The notes beneath the pieces were generated by a model that did no database searches, was not told the DNA's origin, and worked only from the letters and a program-made list of their open reading frames with translations. From an uncultured Porphyromonas sp. (lineage in GTDB: Bacteria; Bacteroidota; Bacteroidia; Bacteroidales; Porphyromonadaceae): DNA of 26,843 bases. Both the position numbers and the translations under genes were made by a program. Below are positions 13,992 through 21,999 of this stretch, in pieces. Numbering within the stretch: the stretch's first letter is position 1; every line of letters begins with the position of its first letter. Location of the stretch: the NCBI GenBank assembly GCA_900546675.1, contig URDQ01000020.1, positions 1 through 26,843 of the forward strand, in the 5' to 3' direction.

Positions 13992-16511
13992 ATGAATTAC
14001 CGACTACTTATTGCCACGCTGGTAGCCCTCCTTGGGATGGCTATTTATGCGCCGCTATCGGCTCAAGAGGCTGCCAAGGGAAATGTCATTACCTTGAAGC
14101 TCACAGAGCTTCCAACCAACGATGATGACGAGCCTATGCCACTCTCACTAAGCATACAGGGTGAGGGTGAGATAACCTTCGAGGGGCTTTCGGAGGCTTA
14201 TGCTGCCGACCGTACCTCCTACACACCCACCGAGCTGGAGATCAAGATCTATGGTGCTGTCACTGCGATGGAGTGCGAGTATGTCAGCGTACTCTCTGCC
14301 ATAGACATCACCAGCTCCAAGACGATCGAAAAGCTTAGCGTCAGAAATAGTAGCTTGACAGATCTACAAGCTAAGAATGTCACCTCGCTTAAAGAGCTAA
14401 ACTGCGCCTACAGTTCGCTGCCTGCACTAGATCTAACGGGCTGCACAAGCCTAAAGACCTTGGCGGGAAATGCTTGTATGAAGCTCCAGCGTGTCACCCT
14501 CGCAGGGTGCACAGCACTTGAGGAGCTAGAACTCCAAAACAGCGGGGTAACAGAACTAGACATAACGGGTCTAGTCAATCTGAAGAGCATAAACGTAGCT
14601 CGCAATCCTGTGAAGGAGCTTAATCTAAAGGGTATGAGCCAGCTCACTATGCTAGACTGTATGCAGGCAGAGGTCACCACACTAGATCTCTCAGACTGCG
14701 TCGCTCTAGAGGACCTCACAGCTAGCTCTTGTCTTAAGCTTGCGACGGTAAAGCTACCTAAGTCTGACAATCTAAAGTATATCTACCTACAGGAGTCTCA
14801 GATAGAGGAGATAGATCTATCTGGTCATACCGCACTTGTTCAGGTCTACCTAGAGCGCTGTAAGAAACTCTCCAAGGTGACCGCAGCCAATTGCCCCAAC
14901 CTAAAGCTACTCAGCTTGCACCTCTGTGCACTCCCAGCAGAGACGACACTGGCTCTTGTAGAGGATTTGGCAGATCATGGTGCCGACTACAATGCGACGT
15001 CACCGGCTTACAAGATCTTTGCTCTGGGGACCAAGGTTACATACCAGGAGGGCAACGTATGGACTCCCAAGGCTGCTAGTGTAGCTAGACGCAAGGGCTG
15101 GGCACTATTTAGCAAGAATGAGGACGAGTATGGAGAGCCTACACCAGTCTTCGAGTATGCTAAGGTTACCATTGAAGAGACCGAGCACGGGACGGTAGCT
15201 CTAGAGGGCTACGACAAGGAGGACTGGGCCTTTATGCCACAAGGTGAGACCTACAAGGTGGTCGCTACACCTGAGGAGGGCTATGAGCTACAGGAGCTCA
15301 AGGTCAATGACGACGATATTCTAGAGGATCTAGAGTTTCAGCTATTTGAGGATAGCAAGATCACGGCTACCTTTGCAAAGGGTGGTGGCTCAGGCTCAGC
15401 AACCGCTTACGAGTATTACCTAACGAAGGTGGAGCCTACGGTCGCTACAGCTACTGTCTACACCTACGGCTATGATGAAAACAAGAACTGGGTATCCCGC
15501 ACCTCTATGAAGAGCGATGGAACCGTCGAGTCTCGCAACGACATACGATATGATGAGGAGGGACGTATATCAGACATTGACATCACGCTCGCTTACGACA
15601 ATGGCAAGCCTAGTATGTTTACACACTATACTTACGATGATCAGGGTCGTATGGTAAGACGTCAGATGAAGCTCTTCGACAAAGACATGGCTGATACCAA
15701 GATCGCCTACCGTCCCGATGGACAGATAGACTATTGGGCAGAGCTAAGTGCCAATGTGATGAATGATTACATCTACAACGACAAGGGGCAGCTTATCGAG
15801 GAGCAGTTTGGAGCGGCAACAGGACTAGACACTGATCACCCCACAGTGTCGACACCCACAGGCAAGACTTTCTACAGTTACAACGACAAGGGACAGAAGT
15901 CTGAGGTCAAGTATGCTGGCACTCAGACCAAGTGGCTCTACATAAAGGGTGAGCAGTACACGTGGAATGAGCAGGGACTGATGTCTAGCGTCAAAGCGAT
16001 AAACTATACCTATAATCAAGGTGAGACCGATCCTGAGAAGGGTAAGCCTAATCCTGTCTTCGAGCTACGCTATCAGTACGACGACAAGGCTCAGACCAAG
16101 GTCTTCTGGCCTATGCTACCTCTTACAGAGGAAAACGGAGGCTTCGGCGAGTTTAGCTATGACCTCAAGGGTTACTGCACGAAGGCCGAGCACTGGCTAC
16201 TATCCTATGGTGATCCGAAGCACACCTTCGACTTTATTTACGTCTTTGAGGCTTCACCACGTCACCTCCAGGAGCTAGTAGAGAGAGGTACGACGACGGT
16301 TCAGTACGCTTACGGTACGATCACTGCTGAGGGCGCAGCCCTAGAGGGACTTCAGGTATACGACACCACGGGTCAGCTACTCCGTGACTACCGCACAGCT
16401 CCTTGCCAGCGCATCGATATGGGCGTCTCTGAGCTACCTGACGGACTATACATCGTTCGCACCATCTCATCTGACAGCACACAGACTGACAAGGTGGTCA
16501 TAACACAATAA
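13992..16511 (+). CDS. Secreted leucine-rich-repeat protein with B-repeat, YD-like region and T9SS sorting domain
   Basis: A cell-surface or secreted protein of unknown binding target. Order over 839 residues: signal peptide (about 1-24, ending PLSA); an N-terminal beta cap (about 31-90); about ten irregular leucine-rich repeats of about 20-23 residues (92-310; pattern LxxLDLTGCTxLKxL); and an InlB-type divergent B-repeat (389-463; AKVTIEETEHGTVALEG...ITATFAK). A GGGSGSA linker (464-470) follows. Next is a long stretch (about 475-770) of YD/RHS-like repeats such as YTYDDQGRMVRR and YIYNDKGQLIEEQ. The end is a T9SS type A sorting domain (about 775-839; LQVYDTTGQLLRDYR...LPDGLYIVR). It is the first gene of a three-gene run under a strong promoter. 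LRR domains of this sort often bind host or bacterial surface ligands; that role is inferred. The YD-like part has no toxin domain after it. Confidence 0.88.
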   Translation: MNYRLLIATLVALLGMAIYAPLSAQEAAKGNVITLKLTELPTNDDDEPMPLSLSIQGEGEITFEGLSEAYAADRTSYTPTELEIKIYGAVTAMECEYVSVLSAIDITSSKTIEKLSVRNSSLTDLQAKNVTSLKELNCAYSSLPALDLTGCTSLKTLAGNACMKLQRVTLAGCTALEELELQNSGVTELDITGLVNLKSINVARNPVKELNLKGMSQLTMLDCMQAEVTTLDLSDCVALEDLTASSCLKLATVKLPKSDNLKYIYLQESQIEEIDLSGHTALVQVYLERCKKLSKVTAANCPNLKLLSLHLCALPAETTLALVEDLADHGADYNATSPAYKIFALGTKVTYQEGNVWTPKAASVARRKGWALFSKNEDEYGEPTPVFEYAKVTIEETEHGTVALEGYDKEDWAFMPQGETYKVVATPEEGYELQELKVNDDDILEDLEFQLFEDSKITATFAKGGGSGSATAYEYYLTKVEPTVATATVYTYGYDENKNWVSRTSMKSDGTVESRNDIRYDEEGRISDIDITLAYDNGKPSMFTHYTYDDQGRMVRRQMKLFDKDMADTKIAYRPDGQIDYWAELSANVMNDYIYNDKGQLIEEQFGAATGLDTDHPTVSTPTGKTFYSYNDKGQKSEVKYAGTQTKWLYIKGEQYTWNEQGLMSSVKAINYTYNQGETDPEKGKPNPVFELRYQYDDKAQTKVFWPMLPLTEENGGFGEFSYDLKGYCTKAEHWLLSYGDPKHTFDFIYVFEASPRHLQELVERGTTTVQYAYGTITAEGAALEGLQVYDTTGQLLRDYRTAPCQRIDMGVSELPDGLYIVRTISSDSTQTDKVVITQ

Positions 16512-16523
16512 GCAGGACACACT

Positions 16524-18824
16524 ATGCTTCACTCTTTCATAAGGCGAGGACTCATGACTATGCTCATGGGCCTCGCCCTATGCTCTTTACAGAGCTATGC
16601 AGCTTCTCGCATCCTATTTACCACGGCTCTGCCAGTAGGATCGACGATCACACTCACCATCTCGGCCGATGGTGCAGTAACGGCGCAAGGCTTAGCAGGA
16701 GATATCCTCGCTGATGGTCAGCCACACAGCTACACCATCGAGAGTGCTGACGTGAAGCTCTCAGGAGCCATCACGGCTATCACACTCTCTCACCAAAAGC
16801 TCTCGGCACTGGACGTACGTCAGGCCAAAGAGCTAGCCGAGCTACGTTGTGACAATAACAACCTCACCGAGCTCAACATCGCTTACTCCAAGGCTCTCCA
16901 GCGTCTTGACTGTACTTACAACCAGCTAGAGCGTCTCGACATACCCAAAGTATCGCTACTCAAAGAGCTACGTCTCAAGGGCAACTACGTCAAGAGCCTA
17001 GCCCTCGACAGATGCTCCGAGCTTGAGATCCTAGACTACTCAGACAACTACTACCCCTCATCAGTAGATCTGAGCAAATGTACGAAGCTACAACAGCTAG
17101 ATGTGGCGAAAAACAAGATTCGCTCGCTCGATCTGACACAAAACGGGGCTTTGCGCACCCTCTCTTGTGGAGACAACGAGATCACCGCCCTAGATGTCGC
17201 ACACCTGGTCTCGCTAGAGCATCTCTCCGTATCAAATGACTTTGATCTCGAGACATTGACCCTAGGAGAACACCCTAAGTTGCTCTTCCTAGACATCTAC
17301 GGCACGAAGGTGCAGAGCCTTGATCTAGCTAAGTATCCACTACTCGAGGAGCTCTCCTGCGCTTATGCCAAGCTCACGAGCCTAGACCTCTCGCACAGCA
17401 AGCAGCTACGCAGACTGAGCTGTAGCAAAAACCCCTTCAGGGGACTAGACGTGTCTCACTGCCCACTACTCGAAGAACTCAGCTGTGGAGACCTGGAGAT
17501 AGCTTCGATAGACCTAAGCAACAATCCCAAGCTCATCTCCCTGCAGATGGGACACAACAACCTCTCGCAGCTCGACCTCTCTAAGCAGAAAGAACTCAAG
17601 GTGCTTTATCTCTTTAATAATAACCTCACCAAGCTGGATCTCTCCGCACAGACTCACCTAGAGGAGCTACGATGTAATAACAATATGCTCACCGAGATCA
17701 CCCTTGCAGTTGGAGTGCCACTGAGTAAAGTGGAGATCTACGACAATCAGATCAAAGAGTCTCAGATGGCTCAGATCGTTGCCAAACTACCTGATCGCAC
17801 AAGGCGCACGAGAGGACTCTTTAAGGTGATCAATACGCCTAGCCAGACGGAGGGTAATGTTTGCACTAAAGCGCTTGTGGATCAAGCGCTAGGCAAGTAT
17901 TGGCGCGTGGTAGACTATGCTGACTTTGCCGACTTTGGCAAGGGGCTTGACTATCGTGGCTCTGATGCTCCCGAGCTGGGCGAGGGTATGATCAAGCTCA
18001 CCTTTGACAAGGCGGGCAGCACCATACAGCTCACCGTCGGCGTGCTCGGCGAGATGCAAGTCACTGGCACCACCGAACCTGTCGTCAGCTCGAAGGATCC
18101 TATTTCCTACACCCTCGAGGGCACAGAGCTAACCCTCCGTGGTGACATCTACAGACTGATCGTCAGCGGAGCCGCTATTAAGGGGGTAGAGCTTACCAAG
18201 GCGCAATATCTCCGAGAACTCGAGCTACACGACTATCAGCCCGCAACGATTCAGCTGACTGACCTGCCACACCTCGTGACACTCAGACTACACGGCAATC
18301 AGCTCACAGACATCCAGCTGAGTGGCACGCCTCTGCTGAACCTCCTCTCCTGCTACGGCAACAAGCTAACCGTCGAGGCGGGTAAGAAGATTATCTCAAG
18401 CTTGCCCAAGCGACTTGAAGAGGAGAAAGCGACGATCCTTTGGCTCAACAGTCAGGGAGAAGGCGCTGACAACGCATTCCAGGAGGAGCTCCTCTACCTC
18501 GCTCACGCACAGGGCTGGGAGATGAGCGACTACATCGGAGGCACTAGTGGAGACACGGGAGTACCTATCGGCTTCCCGATAGCCAACGAGCCTCTCTTGG
18601 CACCTACGACCGAGTCGGCACTGCAAGTGTGCGTGACACTGGATATGCTACATATCACTACTGCACCAGACACTCCGATCGCACTCTATGACATAACGGG
18701 TCAGCTACTGCTGCAGAGTCAGTCTGACGCCGATGGACTATGCGACATACCGCTAGTAGCCCTCACAGAGGGACTCTACATCGTCGCCACACCAGCTGAG
18801 TCGGTCAAGTGTCTCATTCCTTAA
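16524..18824 (+). CDS. Secreted leucine-rich-repeat protein with T9SS sorting domain
   Basis: A 766-residue secreted protein beginning 12 bp after its neighbour's stop. The signal peptide (about 1-27) has arginines at 7-8, a hydrophobic core MLMGLALCSL and an SYAAS cleavage region. A short beta cap (about 30-75, ITLTISADGAVTAQG) leads into a long LRR array (about 80-420) with 21-residue repeats, mostly LxxLxCxxNxLTxLDLSxxxxL. A second cap-plus-LRR unit (about 485-640) begins IQLTVGVLGEMQVTG and continues with LRELELHDYQ and LVTLRLHGNQLTDIQL, so the cap+LRR architecture is duplicated inside the protein. The tail (about 705-766; IALYDITGQLLLQSQ...LTEGLYIVATP) is a T9SS type A sorting domain. 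It shares architecture with the preceding LRR gene but lacks its B-repeat and YD-like parts. The likely role is surface adhesion or ligand binding; no enzyme motif is seen. Confidence 0.88.
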   Translation: MLHSFIRRGLMTMLMGLALCSLQSYAASRILFTTALPVGSTITLTISADGAVTAQGLAGDILADGQPHSYTIESADVKLSGAITAITLSHQKLSALDVRQAKELAELRCDNNNLTELNIAYSKALQRLDCTYNQLERLDIPKVSLLKELRLKGNYVKSLALDRCSELEILDYSDNYYPSSVDLSKCTKLQQLDVAKNKIRSLDLTQNGALRTLSCGDNEITALDVAHLVSLEHLSVSNDFDLETLTLGEHPKLLFLDIYGTKVQSLDLAKYPLLEELSCAYAKLTSLDLSHSKQLRRLSCSKNPFRGLDVSHCPLLEELSCGDLEIASIDLSNNPKLISLQMGHNNLSQLDLSKQKELKVLYLFNNNLTKLDLSAQTHLEELRCNNNMLTEITLAVGVPLSKVEIYDNQIKESQMAQIVAKLPDRTRRTRGLFKVINTPSQTEGNVCTKALVDQALGKYWRVVDYADFADFGKGLDYRGSDAPELGEGMIKLTFDKAGSTIQLTVGVLGEMQVTGTTEPVVSSKDPISYTLEGTELTLRGDIYRLIVSGAAIKGVELTKAQYLRELELHDYQPATIQLTDLPHLVTLRLHGNQLTDIQLSGTPLLNLLSCYGNKLTVEAGKKIISSLPKRLEEEKATILWLNSQGEGADNAFQEELLYLAHAQGWEMSDYIGGTSGDTGVPIGFPIANEPLLAPTTESALQVCVTLDMLHITTAPDTPIALYDITGQLLLQSQSDADGLCDIPLVALTEGLYIVATPAESVKCLIP

Positions 18825-18867
18825 GAGAGAACAATGATTGAAACTAACCAACCAACCAAACAATCAC

Positions 18868-20946
18868 ATGAATCAATTTTTCAGATTTACGATCAGCCTC
18901 TTGCTCCTGACGGCACTTGCCGTAGGAGCTAAGGCGCAAGACTATGGCATAGAGATCGGCGGCACGCCCGTGACCTCTAGCAATGCTGCTTCTATTTGGA
19001 CTGGTAGTGGTGACGGGGAGCAGGGGAAGATATCCTTTGACCCTACGACACGAGTACTCACGCTCGACAATGTGCGCATGAACTGCACGGGCAATACCGA
19101 GAGTATCTACATCCACGAGGGGACTCCAGAGGTGACGATCCTGCTGAAGGGTACCAACGTCCTGAAGCATCACCTAGGACGTATCTCTCTCGAGGGGCAG
19201 AAGGTCATCATCACAGGTAAGGGTGGATCCCTCCGCTGCACTGCCAAGGGGGTCGCTTGTTACATTGACAACGGGTGTCAGCTTGTTGTCCAGGGAGGCT
19301 GCACCGTCGATGTCGAGGGTGACTACGGCATCACGGGTGGTGGATATGGTGAGCGCACCTCTCTAACCATCGATGGAGAGGACGGTACTGTCTTCAAGGC
19401 AAAGGGTGGCAATATGCCCTCTATGTCGGACCTCGGCAATATCTACCTCAGAAACTGCGTCATCGTAGAGCCTTACGGAGCTAAAGTCGATGGTGGTGAA
19501 GTCGTGATAGATGGAGATCCCATCTCGGATCAGATCATCATCAAGAAAGTCTCTAGCGACTACGACATCAAGGTCAATGGAGTTGCCATCACCCCAGAGA
19601 ATGCGGCTGACGTCTTAGGCGATCAAACGGTTACCTACAAGAAGAAGTACGCTACACTCATCCTCACGAATAGTCATATCGAGGCTAAGGGCATACCTGC
19701 CATCGAGGCAAAGACACCTGTCTACATCACGCTCGTAGGAGAAAACAAGATCTCCTCCGACAGCGACACAGCCCTCCTGCTAGGTGGTGAGGAGTCGATG
19801 ATCCACGGGAACGGATCTCTCGAGGTAAGCGCTCCTGCTGGCACAGCTATCGAAGTAAAGGGGAGTCTTAAGATCCAGGGTGTCAACTGTACTGCTACAG
19901 GACTTCATACGCTACATGGAGACAAGGAGACCGCTAGACTCACCATCGAAGATTCACGCCTCGCCCTAGACGGGTTAGAGGGAGCACTCTACGGCTTTGC
20001 CGATCTCTCTTTGGTACGCGCTGCGATCGTCACACCGCAGGGAGCTGTCGCTCAGGAGGGAGCTATTATGCTAGACGGAAGCATCTGTAAGGGCAAAGTG
20101 GTTATCGACAGACCCGTCGATATACCGCTATTCATTACAGGCAAGCAAGTTACCACAGCCAACTGCCACGACATCTTAGGAGACGGAACGGTCTCTTATG
20201 ACCCCGAGAAGAAGCTCCTCAAGCTCAACGGCTTTAAGTTTGTCACCGAGGAGATGATCCAAGGCATCAGCGTGATGCAAGCCCTAGGAGACATCACCAT
20301 CGAGGTGCATGGAGACAATGAGATAGTCACCAACTATATGGGTGTCGTCTTTACCTCAGGAGGTCGTATCACTGGAGATGGCACCCTAAAGATTACTTCT
20401 AAGAGTCAGGCTCTAGTCGTCAATGGTACGAGTGTCACCATCGAGAGCGGTCCTAAGCTGATCATCTCGGGAGAAGACTCAGGCATCTTTGGCTACCTCG
20501 AGTACGGAGGCGAGATCATCTTCGATGCGGCTAATGTCATCGTCGAGCAGGGGGGCATCGTCAACCTCTTTGAGATCGTCTTCGAGGGGTGTGGTATATC
20601 GACACCTGAGGGCAGTGAGATCATCGTCTCTCACGACCAGCAGCGTGACAAGGACTACAAGAGTGTCGGACTCAATGGCGAGGTCTACAAAGGTCGGATT
20701 GTCATCGACATCGCTGGAGGGGTAGAAGATGCTCTCGCACCTGCTAGCTGTCAGATGCGCATTGCTGAGGGCGTACTCTATGTCCGCTCAGATATGAGTG
20801 AGACGCTCACACTCCTCGATCTAGATGGCCGGGTGCGCTACACCACTGAGACGATTGCTGGCGAGGAGTGCCGTATAGAGGGACTCACCTCCGGGAGCTA
20901 CCTCTTGCGTCTAGGATCACAAATGTACAAAGTGGTTATCCCATAG
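18868..20946 (+). CDS. Secreted protein with three beta-helix-like modules and T9SS sorting domain
   Basis: A 692-residue secreted protein. The signal peptide is about 1-23 (FRFTISLLLLTALAVGAKA). Three modules begin at about residues 25, 231 and 419. Each opens with the same kind of sequence (IxVxGxxVTxxNAxDILGDGTVSYD, then a LTLxN strand) and continues with short G/T/I-rich strands such as ITGDGTLKITSKSQ. This pattern suggests a right-handed beta-helix, like the carbohydrate-binding (Cthe_2159-type) proteins of anaerobes; that assignment is from memory of the family. The last 68 residues (about 624-692) are a T9SS type A sorting domain ending LGSQMYKVVIP. The frame is open from 18838, but the ATG at 18868 gives a proper signal peptide. 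It lies 43 bp after the second LRR gene, so it is probably in the same operon. The ligand is unknown. Confidence 0.83.
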   Translation: MNQFFRFTISLLLLTALAVGAKAQDYGIEIGGTPVTSSNAASIWTGSGDGEQGKISFDPTTRVLTLDNVRMNCTGNTESIYIHEGTPEVTILLKGTNVLKHHLGRISLEGQKVIITGKGGSLRCTAKGVACYIDNGCQLVVQGGCTVDVEGDYGITGGGYGERTSLTIDGEDGTVFKAKGGNMPSMSDLGNIYLRNCVIVEPYGAKVDGGEVVIDGDPISDQIIIKKVSSDYDIKVNGVAITPENAADVLGDQTVTYKKKYATLILTNSHIEAKGIPAIEAKTPVYITLVGENKISSDSDTALLLGGEESMIHGNGSLEVSAPAGTAIEVKGSLKIQGVNCTATGLHTLHGDKETARLTIEDSRLALDGLEGALYGFADLSLVRAAIVTPQGAVAQEGAIMLDGSICKGKVVIDRPVDIPLFITGKQVTTANCHDILGDGTVSYDPEKKLLKLNGFKFVTEEMIQGISVMQALGDITIEVHGDNEIVTNYMGVVFTSGGRITGDGTLKITSKSQALVVNGTSVTIESGPKLIISGEDSGIFGYLEYGGEIIFDAANVIVEQGGIVNLFEIVFEGCGISTPEGSEIIVSHDQQRDKDYKSVGLNGEVYKGRIVIDIAGGVEDALAPASCQMRIAEGVLYVRSDMSETLTLLDLDGRVRYTTETIAGEECRIEGLTSGSYLLRLGSQMYKVVIP

Positions 20947-20978
20947 ACACGCATAGTTTCTAAGTTTAGGGGAAACGT

Positions 20979-20998
20979 AGACTGCTCGACCGCAGTCT
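20979..20998 (+). terminator. Hairpin after the T9SS-cargo operon
   Basis: AGACTGC (20979-20985) and GCAGTCT (20992-20998) form a perfect 7-bp stem with a 6-nt loop, 32 bp after the last cargo gene. No T-tract follows, so termination is only plausible. Confidence 0.4.
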
Positions 20999-21007
20999 CC
21001 AAAACAA

Positions 21008-21041
21008 GTAGAGGCTCGTCCCGATTGGGGCGAGCCTCTAC
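21008..21041 (-). terminator. Hairpin between the converging cargo operon and marC-like gene
   Basis: GTAGAGGCTCGTCCC (21008-21022) pairs with GGGGCGAGCCTCTAC (21027-21041): 15 bp with one G-T pair around a GATT loop. On the minus strand it is followed by TTGTTTT, so it fits best as the terminator of the MarC-family gene ending at 21065. It may also stop transcription from the plus strand. Confidence 0.65.
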
Positions 21042-21064
21042 GCATATATGTCTGTTACGACCTT

Positions 21065-21697
21065 TTACTTGTTAAAGAAAGGCTCGAGGATGATCATCAA
21101 GTTCTCCATAAAGAAGCGTACCGAGATAGCTAGCAGGATAACCCCAAAGAACTTACGCAGGATATAGATCCCGCCTTGTCCGAGCCATTTCTCTAGTAGC
21201 GACACTGACCGCAGCATCAGGTAGATACAGATGACGTTCAGTAAGATAGCGAAGAAAAGCGTCGAGGTCGCCGTCCCTGAGGACTTCATCGTTAGGATCG
21301 CGGTAAAGGAAGCAGCACCCGCAAAGAGCGGGAAGACAAGCGGTACAATGTCCGCACTACCCGAGGGATTGTCGTCCTGAAAGACCTGTATGCCGAAGAT
21401 CATCTCGACAGCCAGCACGAAGAGAACGATCGAACCCGCCACAGCAAAGGACGAGACGTCCACGCCAAAGAAGCCCAGCAGTGGCTCTCCGATGAAGAGG
21501 AAGGCGATGAACATGATGCCCGAGATGAGAGCGACCTTGCTAGGGTGAAAGACTTTACCATTCTCCTTGAGACTCAGTGCGATCGGGATAGCCCCAATGA
21601 TGTCTATAGAGACAAAGAGGATCATAAAGGTCGCAAAAAAGCTCGACAGCGTGAAGTGTGCGAAGTCAGCTAGGATACTATTCCAAAGATTTTCCAT
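21065..21697 (-). CDS. MarC-family integral membrane protein
   Basis: A 210-residue inner-membrane protein of the MarC (UPF0056) family, whose substrate is unestablished; the early link of E. coli MarC to antibiotic resistance was not upheld. Six hydrophobic segments are visible, including FFATFMILFVSIDIIGAIPI near the N-terminus and FFGVILLAISVRFFMENLMI near the C-terminus. The family hallmarks are the DIIGAIPIALSL stretch after the first helix, the central PLVFPLFAGAASFTAIL segment and the late IRKFFGVILLAI-like helix. The length matches the family (about 200-220). A TTTG-N21-TACCTTTG promoter lies upstream, and a stem-loop with a short T-rich tail follows the stop, so it is probably monocistronic. 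Neighbours give no clue to its job. Confidence 0.88.
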   Translation of the reverse strand: MENLWNSILADFAHFTLSSFFATFMILFVSIDIIGAIPIALSLKENGKVFHPSKVALISGIMFIAFLFIGEPLLGFFGVDVSSFAVAGSIVLFVLAVEMIFGIQVFQDDNPSGSADIVPLVFPLFAGAASFTAILTMKSSGTATSTLFFAILLNVICIYLMLRSVSLLEKWLGQGGIYILRKFFGVILLAISVRFFMENLMIILEPFFNK

Positions 21698-21742
21698 AAT
21701 AGATATATCGTCTAACGGTGACTAGGGGAAAGCTTTCGTCTG

Positions 21743-21775
21743 CAAAGGTACAAAATCGCCTCCCAACCCTCCAAA
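21743..21775 (-). promoter_or_regulatory. Bacteroidetes promoter (TTTG-N21-TACCTTTG on -) of the MarC-family gene
   Basis: On the minus strand, TTTG (21775-21772) and TACCTTTG (21750-21743) are 21 bp apart, close to the consensus for the Bacteroidetes primary sigma factor. The leader to the ATG at 21697 is about 40 nt. Confidence 0.75.
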
Positions 21776-21825
21776 TGAGTCCCTACATGGTGCAGTAACT
21801 AGAGATGGAAGGTTAGAGATGAGAG

Positions 21826-21901
21826 CGGATCGGAGGTGTCGGAGTGTATCGGAGCTAATCGGAGCGGATCGGAGAGCTAACGGTCAACGGCCAACAGCCA
21901 A
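21826..21901. repeat. Decamer TCGGAG tandem repeat followed by CGGTCAA heptads
   Basis: TCGGAG starts at 21830, 21839, 21849, 21859 and 21869, a period of 9-10 bp. Directly after it come three heptads: CGGTCAA, CGGCCAA and CAGCCAA (21881-21901). The decamer family recurs at 60-94. No gene lies in the gap 21698-21999, which holds only this array, the MarC promoter, a palindrome and a terminator. Confidence 0.7.
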
Positions 21902-21910
21902 AAACGGACA

Positions 21911-21955
21911 GACGCACCGATGGTCTGAGTCCAATCGGTGCGTCCGGTAGTTACA
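21911..21955. repeat. GTAGGGACGC-family palindrome (copy E)
   Basis: GACGCACCGAT (21911-21921) and ATCGGTGCGTC (21934-21944) are perfect 11-bp inverted arms. The following GTAGTTACAGC matches the GTTACAGC word next to the copies at 2382 and 5093-5287. Confidence 0.65.
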
Positions 21956-21969
21956 GCGATGATCTATTT

Positions 21970-21996
21970 GAGACTATTGACTTTTGCAACAGTCTC
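21970..21996 (-). terminator. Hairpin downstream of the transaldolase gene
   Basis: GAGACT (21970-21975) pairs with AGTCTC (21991-21996), extended by TTG/CAA across one mismatch, with a 7-nt loop. It begins 3 bp after the stop codon of the gene ending at 22000. Only a weak A/T-rich tail follows, so confidence is moderate. Confidence 0.55.
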
Positions 21997-21999
21997 TAT

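Noticed and set aside
15400..16305. RHS/YD polymorphic toxin
   Set aside because: No RHS core motif, no variable C-terminal toxin and no immunity gene follow; the protein ends in a T9SS sorting domain.
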